From the NCBI GenBank assembly GCA_963682025.1, contig OY821519.1, positions 16,405,378 to 16,469,377 on the forward strand: DNA of 64,000 nt. The letters run 5' to 3'. Below, one piece after another: positions 56,299 to 64,000 of the stretch. Origin of the DNA: Cordilura impudica (taxonomy: Eukaryota; Arthropoda; Insecta; Diptera; Scathophagidae). The notes beneath the pieces are model-generated. The model had not been told where the DNA came from. It was given only the letters and a program-made list of their open reading frames with translations, and made no database searches. Numbering within the stretch: position 1 is the first letter of the stretch; each line of letters begins with the position of its first letter. A program made the position numbers and the translations under genes.

Positions 56299-57307
56299 TC
56301 CCTTTTTCATTTTCCATTTTGCGTTTTCCATTTTCCATTTTTCATTTTTCATTTTCCAGTTTCATTTTCCATTTTCATTTTCCATTTTGCATTTTTCATA
56401 TTTCAATTTTCTTTTCTCATTTTCTATTTTCTATTCTGCATTTTTCATTTTCTATTTTCCATTTTTCATTTTCCATTTTCTGTTTTTCATTTTACATTTT
56501 CCATTTACCATTCTCCATTTTTCGTTTTCTATTATCCATTTGTCATATTTCTTTTGTCATTTGTCATTTTCCATTTTTATTTTTTATTTTTCAACTTTCT
56601 TTTTTCATTTTCCATTTTTCATTTTCGATTTTCTATTTTCTATTCTCCATTTTTCATTTTCTATTTTACATATTCCATTTTACGTCTTTCATTTTCCATT
56701 TTCCATTTTCCAATTTTCATTTTCCATTCTCCATGTTCCATTTTCATTTTCCATTTTTCATTTCCATTATTCGTTTTCATTTTTCTTTCTTATTGGCGTT
56801 TTTTTTTTATTATAGCGTGATAAATAAAAAAATATGTGACAATACTACTAACATGAGCTATGTTATTGTGTTCTTGGTATTGTTAATATATGCATATTTT
56901 TTTGTGGCATTTTTTTTATGTTGTTGTACAACTATTATTTTCAACCACTAAACTGTTACAGAAAACAGTCTGGGTTTTATGTTTTTTTTTTTTGGAGATA
57001 TCTACATATTTTTGCTCGTATCTAATCACAGTGATGCCCGATTTAGCCCATTTTCAATACTAACCTGCTGAGAATTATGGCAAATGATATTATTGTAACC
57101 TTATCCAGTTAGATGGCTTTTTTTGTGAATGAGCGTGATTTCAACAGACAGACGGACAGACGGACATCGCTATATCGACGCGAGCTGTGATAAGGATCAG
57201 GAATATATATCTTTATGGGGTTGGAAATTAGTTTTTCGATGCGTTACAAACGGAATGACAGACCTATATATACCTTCTGCCACTGACGTGTGGAGGGAAT
57301 AAAAATT
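55626..57307 (-). mobile_element. mini-me/DINE-like element D swollen by a simple array
   Basis: At the left, AGTAAGAGTGTTAAATTCGG with the hairpin TTCGGCTGTGTCGAA, equivalent to the 3' end of the class. At the right, the (GTCY) tract as AGACGGACAGACGGACATCG (57149-57168), GATATATATTCC-type text, CGTTTGTAACGCATCG on the minus strand, and the decayed 5' hairpin. Its order of parts matches element C, but it is a separate family. The body is filled by the array at 55800-56800. Confidence 0.65.
55800..56800. repeat. (CATTTTTCATTTTC)-type tandem array
   Basis: About 1 kb of units of 7-8 bases (TTTTCATTTTTCATTTTCCA), with C/T alternation, lying inside element D. It produces long Phe/Ile/His/Ser-rich open frames in two registers (for example 56187-56951), which are by-products of a low-complexity repeat and not proteins. 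Confidence 0.9.
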
Positions 57308-57910
57308 GCTCAAGGCAAAGGAATTCTGTTAAGACGGTAAAATCTACACTTTTCTTTGTGACATATATAAGTAATTGTAAAGTGGGGAAAATCTTAGGGT
57401 GTTACAAAATTTCGGAACAGGATTAGAAATCTTATCTTCCAAATCATTAGACAAATGTAAAATCACTTTAGCACAAGTACAAAATTCATTTGGGGACCAC
57501 AAGAATTGGTATTTCCCATATAATTCCAATATACATTTAAATCTACACACAGAAAAAAAATTACCAACCTAATTGTTTTAAAGTTTACTACTGGATTTTC
57601 CATCGCATCAACAAAAATATTATAGCAGTAAAACATTTTCTATTATAATAAAATATTTACTGTTCAGATAAGACAATTGTGATCATCGTCAAATCAAAAG
57701 TAGGTTACTAACTTCATCTATTGTATCTGTGTACCTGAGTAGCATACATACAAATAAGATAACTTTAAGTCGATACTATTTCGAAAATAAAATTAATTAC
57801 TTTGCTCAATATGTTCATAATCGAATCATTTTTAAACTCTAGGCAACAAATGGTTATGCTCTGTGTCTATTAATAACGGAACTGACTATAGTCCAGATCT
57901 TACTCATGGT
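57308..57910. other. Non-coding stretch, no feature seen
   Basis: AT-rich, no recognised repeat or frame. Confidence 0.4.
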
Positions 57911-59326
57911 ATCTTATATAGGTATATAAAAAAGGAGTTTTGTATGTTTGCACGTTTGTTTGTACGTTTGTTTGTTTGTGGTTTATAGGAGACTACACCA
58001 TTGAAATTGAAATTTTTACAGTAGATAACTGCCTATCCGGAAGGAAAAATAGGATATATTTTTCAAGTAGGCATGGCACCTCCCATATAAAGTGAATTTT
58101 TAATATCTTATTTTAACATATAATATATAAAATAGTACGACAGCAAGAGTTCTGAAACTATGTACATGTACATATTAAACTAATTTGTGGAGTTGGGAAA
58201 AAAAATAGGCAGGATTGGACCAATGGACGTGGCATCCCCCATACAAAGTAAGTATATCATATAACTGAAGTACTAATAATAGATAAAGTCTTTGGACTTT
58301 GTGTGAGTTCATAAGTTATCAATGTTAGTACAACAAAAAGAAAAAAAAAATGGGCGTGATCAGATCAGTGGGAATGCGCCCCCACACAAAGTAAATAATT
58401 ATGTCATATATGTAACTGGAGTACTATAATAGATAAAGCCATGGAACTTTGTCAGAGTTCATGAGTTATTAATGTAAGTAGTCGGATAAGAAATGGGCGA
58501 TATCGGACCAATGGCCGTAACACTTCCTATGCAAAAAAATACGAAGTACTATGTTAATGACATTCTTGAAATTCTGACAAGTACATTAATTACCTATATG
58601 AGTAGTCATGTAATATATGGGCGGAATCGCCAAAATCAAAAATCTCCAAAATCAGAAATCGCCAAAATACAAAATCACAAAAAACAAGAATCGTAAAGTC
58701 AAAATCGCCAAAACCAAAAATCGGAAATAACAAATATCGACAAAAACAAAAATTGCCAAAAACGAAAATCACGAATAGCAAATATCACCAAAATAAAAAG
58801 TCGCCAAAATCAAAAATCACAGACACAAACAAACAACGCTAAAGCCAAAAATCGATAAAATTAAAAAATCGCTAAAATCAAAAATCGCCAAAAATAAAAA
58901 ATCGGAAAAAACAAACAAGAATCGTCAAAGTCAAAAATAGCCAAAACCGAAAATCGGAAATAACAAAAATCGCTTAAAACAAAAATAGTCGAAAACGAAA
59001 ATCGCGAATAAAAAAATCACCACAATAAAAAGTCGCCAAAATCAAAAATAACAGAAAACAAAAAACGCTTAAGTAAAAATCGATACATTTTAAAAATCGC
59101 TAAAATCAAAAATCGCCAAAATTAAAAGTCGCCAAAAATAAACAAAATGGTTTTCTAAAATAACAAAAATCGCCAAAACCGGGGATAGCGAATAAAGCCA
59201 AAAATCGATAAAATTCAAAAATCGCTAAAAATCAAAAATCGCCAAAATCAAAAGTCGCCAAAAATAAAGGAAATGGTTTTCTAAGAAATTTACTCCCAAT
59301 TTATTTAGTCCGGGTGATAGCATTAG
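57911..59326 (+). mobile_element. Helitron family G, copy 2
   Basis: Decayed 5' end TCTTATATAGGTATATAAAA, then TTTGTTTGTGGTTTATAGGA and GACTACACCA as in copy 1. Sub-repeats follow (GGACCAATGGACGTGGCATC, GAGTTCATGAGTTATTAATG), then the ATCGCCAAAA-type array at 58625-59270. A worn 3' end CCGGGTGATAGCATTAG (TTAG for CTAG) closes it. It lacks the LINE insert of copy 1 and so serves as the empty site. Confidence 0.65.
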
Positions 59327-59465
59327 TTTCTGAAACCTTGTCCTCAGATTCTAATCTATATTTAATTATTTTTCCGCCGTTTTTAATAATTATAATGAAA
59401 CATTCTTGTAAGAACAATCATGATATGAAAAAGTTTTCAAAAAACCTATATAAATTATCTAAGGA

Positions 59466-60152
59466 CATTATAGTTGGTCTAGACCAATTACATGATACCC
59501 TATACCATAAATTTAGAGAAAGGGTCGTAGGTCCAACATATTGGATGCTATTTTTTATGGGGACTGATTCAAAAATGGACCACTCCAGACCATATTTGGT
59601 AAAGCCACTTATACATATACAAACCGAATTTGAGACAAAGCTACGCAATATTTTTGTTTTTTGATATATTGAAGTGAAGATCGAGAAGCAGCTTTATATA
59701 GGAGCTATAATTTAGAGTGGTCGTCCTGTACTTATTTTTGCGCCGTTGACTAATGGGTATGAAAACATACGCAAACCAATTTCGACCAAGATCTACATAC
59801 ATATGTAATAATTTGGATTTTTGAGCAATTTAGTTTGATTTCGTGGAGGTTACTTCTACGGGGACTACGTCAGAAAATGTACCGACATTAACTAATTTCA
59901 AATGTGATCATTCTATGACCAAAGGAAGCTTATTTACCAGCTTATTTGAAGCTTATTTTTGTGAAAATATATATATATTTTCGACCTATAGTTTGATTAC
60001 AAGGTTTAAGTGCACACACTGCTGGTTGGACGGACGGACATCACTAAATCGACCAAACAGAGATCTGAGTAACCGGTACAATAAAAAGCGGGTCAAAATC
60101 AATTATTTTTTGTAGTTAAAAACGTCAGCACAATCTCACTATACCCTGCCCT
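59466..60152 (-). mobile_element. mini-me/DINE-like element C, copy 5
   Basis: Left end ATAGTTGGTCTAGACCAATT (3' palindrome), then GATACCCTATACCATAAATT. Matches the C family throughout, with GACGGACGGACATC near 60028-60041 and the worn 5' end at CACTATACCCTGCCCTC. The (GTCC)n tract is short. Confidence 0.72.
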
Positions 60153-60162
60153 CAGATTGTTA

Positions 60163-60650
60163 TCTATAATATTAATAGGCAAGGCGATATCTTGTGACCG
60201 ATGAAAGTTTCACAGTTTTATCCCGATTTTTATAAAAAAATTATCATTTGAAAGGTATTTCTTTTTAGCCGTCACCCAGATTTATAGATTTTAATCGTCT
60301 GGAATATTTTGTATACCCTATACCACTGTGGTTGGGGTATAATGACTTTGTGCTGCTGTTTGTAACAACCAAAAATATTTGACCTACACCCATCTTTAAT
60401 TATACCTATCGAATCAGAATCACTATCTGATTCGACTTAACGATGTCCGTCCGTCCGTCTGCTACTAACACATACATAAAATTATACAATGCTATGTGTG
60501 TGTTTACTAAATTTGTTAATGTGTTTGTGTTATTGTGTTGAGTTTGTTTTCTTCATTTAAAATGAGTTGAATTGTGAAGCATATTTTTTAAACGAAAAAA
60601 TAAAATTTCCTAGAATTTGCAGTCGAATTTCGAGTGCTGAAATCTGCTAG
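60163..60650 (+). mobile_element. Short Helitron family H, copy 10, with element C piece inside
   Basis: Starts TCTATAATATTAATAGGCAA after A and ends CGAGTGCTGAAATCTGCTAG; the hairpin is CAGTCGAATTTCGAGTG. The part 60309-60459 is the first ~150 bp of element C (TATACCCTATACCACTGTGG ... GTCCGTCCGTCTG). It replaces about 50 bp of Helitron interior just before GCTACTAACACATACATAAA. Confidence 0.8.
60309..60459 (+). mobile_element. Element C 5' fragment inside a Helitron
   Basis: Collinear with 31065-31207: TTGTAACAACCAAAAATATT, ATCGAATCAGAATCACTATC, and stops exactly in the GTCCGTCCGTC tract. No target duplication is seen, and Helitron sequence is missing at the junction. Confidence 0.75.
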
Positions 60651-62612
60651 CAGGGTATAATTAGGCTTTCGTCGTAAAATGGCTCACATGTTACTCAAAC
60701 CCATTTATGGATCCAAAATCAATTCACAGCTTCTCAGCTACATAAATAATACAGGCATGTGCTATGACTTTTGTCTTAAAATGTTTTTTAATTTTAACAA
60801 AATTAAAAAGTTCTTTACGTGCTTATTCCAACAAAGTTTAATCCGAAAAATAAAAATTCAAACCACTTCAACAATTGCTTACTCATTATAGTTAACTATT
60901 GCAATGATATTTTATAAACTTTAACCCAAATCATCAACAACAATAAATTAATTCAAAAAAGAAAAAAAGATGAAGACAAAAATATTATAATAGTGATACA
61001 GTGATAAATTATGTTGCAATTCAAAATGTTAAAATACACATATACAAAAGATGGAGAAACGAATATAAAGTACAAATTCTTTGTTCCAAACACACTGCGA
61101 AACACTCATCCTTCCTTCCTGCCTCATATTGTTTATGGTTAAAAATGGAAATTCTTCTATGGCTGACGGTTGTTGCTGCTGCTGTTGTTGTTTTTATTGT
61201 TGATTATGATGATGTAAGGAAAATAAAATATAATGTGTTCCTTCAAGTACAACAAACGAACTAACAAGAAAGAAACAATCATTCGTCTTTGGGCAACGCC
61301 TTTCAACTAGAGAGTTGAGTTTTGCCACTACACGGCTTTTGCAACAAACGAACAAACAAACAAATACGAGTACATGTTGTGTATGAATAAAAGGATAGAA
61401 GTACACACAGCACGATAGAGCAAATGCCATTAATGGACACCATGTCAAGTATCATTGACAGGAATTGTGCGCCCTTTTACACATTCATTCATTTACTCAC
61501 TCACTTACTCACTGATTTCAAGCAGTTACAAGTTCGTCGTTGATTTAAAAAAATAAAACACAAATAAAAAAGTATTTTGCAACTCAATGATTTGAACAAA
61601 TGAAAGACTTTATTATGCCACTACTGGCTACACTTTTGATACGATACTCGATGGCCGACTAGGAACTATGGGTAAGGAATCTAAAATATAACACATATAT
61701 AACAGCTATAACGCTAGAACCATTGTAGGTAAGGCTTAACTACATTTTTTTTTTAAATATATTTATTGAAAAAATGGAATAAAAAATACTGATATATGTC
61801 TGATTTAATATTGAGAATATCACTCATAAGTTTACATATCTTCTACTCTACTAATAAATAATAATCATACGCCCTGAATATGTTACGTTATTTAAAAATT
61901 TTATTAAAAACAAGGGGGGGATGAATGAAATGAGAAATCAGCAATAGTTCTTGAGTTATAGCTGAAAAACTAAGCTAACTAACAACAAACATCAAACATG
62001 TAAAAAGTCATAAAAATAGTTTGGCCTCAGAACACCAAAACATTCAGAGATTTTACTATACAGACCTAGTACTTTCAGCCTGACTTGGAAGTTATCACTG
62101 CCAGATAATGACCCAGAAAATGTTCCACACTGTTATCAGTAGATTTAATGTTGTTATAAAATTCTAATTCTAATATTACAGCATTTTGATGAATATAAAC
62201 TGGAGAAAATGGGGACTTGATCTAGAGATATCTGTGTGGTGATTTCTAGAACACACGTTGGGTTGGTTTATTTTTTGGTGTATGCTGTGGTTGTTTGCAG
62301 TTTGGTATTAAAAAATAAGCAAATCGATCTGTCGGATTAAAAGTTATCAATGAAAATGTTAAGAGTTGTCCAAAGTTGGACAATATAACTGACCAATTTC
62401 ATATGATAGTGTCTGGTGTAAAATATGTAAGGCATTGTGTTTTCCAGAGACGTTAATTATTTATTTCTATATCTCAATAACACCGTGCTATAAAATAGAA
62501 AAAATTTAATAGAGGGTTATATTTGAGAAAGAAAAAGTATTTGAGCAAAATATGTAAAATTGATAATAAACGTTTGGAAAATTTTACTAAATTTATTGGC
62601 ATTATAAAAAAA
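60651..62612. other. Non-coding stretch, possibly unique
   Basis: Includes a GCTGCTGCTGTTGTTGTT patch near 61174-61200 and CATTCATTCATTTACTCACT near 61482-61505. Frames here (such as 61001-61264 and 61194-61448) are short, overlapping and motif-free. Nothing else recognised. Confidence 0.4.
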
Positions 62613-62963
62613 GCTAGTTTTCGAGTTCAATTTCTAGGCAGCTTTATTTTTCAACTTATCCAATTCACAAAACAACACTTTTATGATTTATTATTATTGT
62701 GAATGAAGATAACAAACTCATCAACAAACACATTAACAAATTTTATAAAACACACATAGCATATGTATAATTTTATGTATGTGTTAGTAGCAACTTTTAA
62801 TGCAATTTACTCAAAATAAAGGAAAAAATTTAAAAATCTGTAAATCTGCAAAACGGCTAAAAAGAAATACCTTTCAAATAATATGCATTTGGTCAAAATC
62901 GGAATAAATCTGTACAACAAAACATCGGTCACAAGTAATCGCATAGTCTATTAATATTATAGA
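62613..62963 (-). mobile_element. Short Helitron family H, copy 11, hairpin deleted
   Basis: Left CTAGTTTTCGAGTTCAATTT: the usual CAGATTCCAGC and half of the hairpin are missing. Right CTATTAATATTATAGA followed by T. 351 bp and otherwise close to the family. Confidence 0.8.
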
Positions 62964-63396
62964 TATAGACTATGCCACGCATTGTGAGAGCAGACTTTAA
63001 TTGCTTTGCATTTTTAAGCCTCACCGCAGACTGAAGTATTTTAAAATTCGACGAGGTTAAATTTTCGTTTATATAAAAAGGTCGATCAGAAGCTTCTCCT
63101 TTATAATTTAACAGTAAAGGGTTTTGGTTTCGTTTACGAAAGTTAGCAACGGATTTTAAAATTAAGTTCTTATCATGAATGGAAAACTATTTCACCATTA
63201 TCACAGCATTTAGGGAATGGTTTTTATGTTTATTATTAAAATTTTGTAGGCGATAAATTGATTTAATTGATGGAGTATTTACATTAAAAGTTCCATATAT
63301 AGTAGTAAATATACCTTAGAAATCTTCCCAATTTTTGTATTTTGCGTTTTTGCAAAATTGTGGTTTTGCGATTTAGATTTTTTCATAATTGCGTTT
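62964..63396. other. Non-coding stretch, no feature seen
   Basis: No recognised repeat. TTTTGCGTTTTTGCAAAATT near 63338-63357 is a small palindromic patch. Confidence 0.35.
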
Positions 63397-64000
63397 TTAC
63401 GACTGTGCTGTGTGGCACGTAGCGCCGTCCTGTTGAAACCAAATGTTCCCAATATCATCCTCTTCAATTTTTGTGAACAAAAATTCGTTCACCATGGCCC
63501 GATAATGATCGCCATTGACTGTAAGGGCCACTTCTTGCTCATTTTCGAAGAAAAATGGCCCAATTATGCCTCTGGACCAAAATCCGCACCAAACAGTGAC
63601 TCGTTTTGGGTGTATCGGCTTTTCAATGTATGCGTGCGGGTTTTCTGTGCCCCAAATGCAACAATTTTGCTTGTTTACATACCCGCCACGATCAAAATGA
63701 GCTTCATCTGAAAAGATGATTTTTTTTTGGCAAAATCGGCATCTTCTGTAAGTCGATCGCAGGCCCACTTAGCGAAGCGAAAATGCATTGGATGGTCAGT
63801 TGGCTTCAACTCCTGAACCAATTGGACTTTGTATGGCGTCATACCAAGGTCTTTATGCAAAATTCGTCTCAGTGATGCCTCCGAAATATTCAATTCTTGA
63901 GAACGACGGTGAATTGATGTTGATGACGCTCCACGCACACTTTCTGCCACAGCAGCAATATTTTCGGGTATACGCACTGTTTTTAGCTTTTCACGCTTTA
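63397..64000 (-). pseudogene. Mariner-type transposase 3, truncated and running off the window
   Basis: Read leftward from 63977: [68 protein letters not shown] frameshift in the homopolymer at about 63720-63728 leads to [20 protein letters not shown] (first Asp), [37 protein letters not shown] and [12 protein letters not shown] (second Asp) at about 63400-63435. The sequence then ends abruptly, so the third Asp and C-terminus are lost. Aside from the homopolymer shift it is open throughout, making it the least decayed mariner here. The N-terminus continues beyond position 64000. Confidence 0.85.

Noticed and set aside
55784..56951. Long Phe/Ile/His/Ser-rich open frames (up to 254 residues)
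   Set aside because: They are one low-complexity CATTTT-type array read in different registers; no domain, no start context, and similar frames overlap in other phases.
61001..61448. Possible small genes on both strands
   Set aside because: Short overlapping frames with simple-sequence content; nothing distinguishes them from chance.
1..64000. tRNA, rRNA or other structured RNA genes
   Set aside because: No tRNA box A/box B pair or rRNA signature was noticed by eye. A covariance-model scan would be needed to exclude diverged copies.

Overview
This window reads as repeat-dense, AT-rich intergenic or intronic DNA of a higher dipteran, most likely a muscoid (calyptrate) fly. That assignment is inference from the repeat types: (GTCY)n-bearing mini-me/DINE-like elements, abundant short Helitrons, pogo, mariner, Tc1, piggyBac, BEL, Penelope and several non-LTR retrotransposon clades. 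I see no host housekeeping gene, rRNA, tRNA, operon or CRISPR array. The one non-transposon-looking coding candidate is an orphan open exon on the minus strand at 26223-26922.

Layout. 1-546: end of a BEL-type LTR retrotransposon with its polypurine tract and 3' LTR. 547-3932: degenerate AT-rich satellite with ~1.5-kb higher-order copies, one carrying a young truncated LINE insertion. 4-8.7 kb: mostly unique AT-rich DNA plus one short Helitron. 8-11.3 kb: transposase and LINE relics. 11.6-12.8 kb: a mariner. 12.9-14.7 kb: a Helitron keeping both ends of its Rep/helicase gene. 16.1-18.4 kb: nested Helitrons. 18.5-21.6 kb: Jockey relic, mini-me-like element with a LINE insertion, Helitron and MITE. 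22.3-31.0 kb: one pogo element that appears to have been inflated to 8.7 kb by insertions. 31-36 kb: mini-me-like element, tandem Helitron, and a mariner split by a three-unit tandem array. 37-42.4 kb: Helitrons nested in Helitrons, around Tc1 relics. 44-47.8 kb: non-LTR relics. 48.7-54.5 kb: two copies of a TIR element with 4-bp target duplications, one of them splitting a Penelope-like element. 55.6-57.3 kb: mini-me-like element swollen by a CATTTT-type array. 57.9-60.6 kb: further Helitron and mini-me copies. 63.4-64 kb: a third mariner running off the end.

The protein relics do not work together as a pathway. They are independent mobile elements, and almost all are broken by stops, frameshifts or deletions. 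The interest lies in the order of nesting, in empty-site comparisons between copies, in two little-decayed element families (the ~360-bp Helitron and the 4-bp-TSD TIR element), and in the orphan exon. All calls were made by eye from motifs and from copy-to-copy comparison inside the window. Boundaries are exact where terminal motifs and target duplications are quoted, otherwise approximate.
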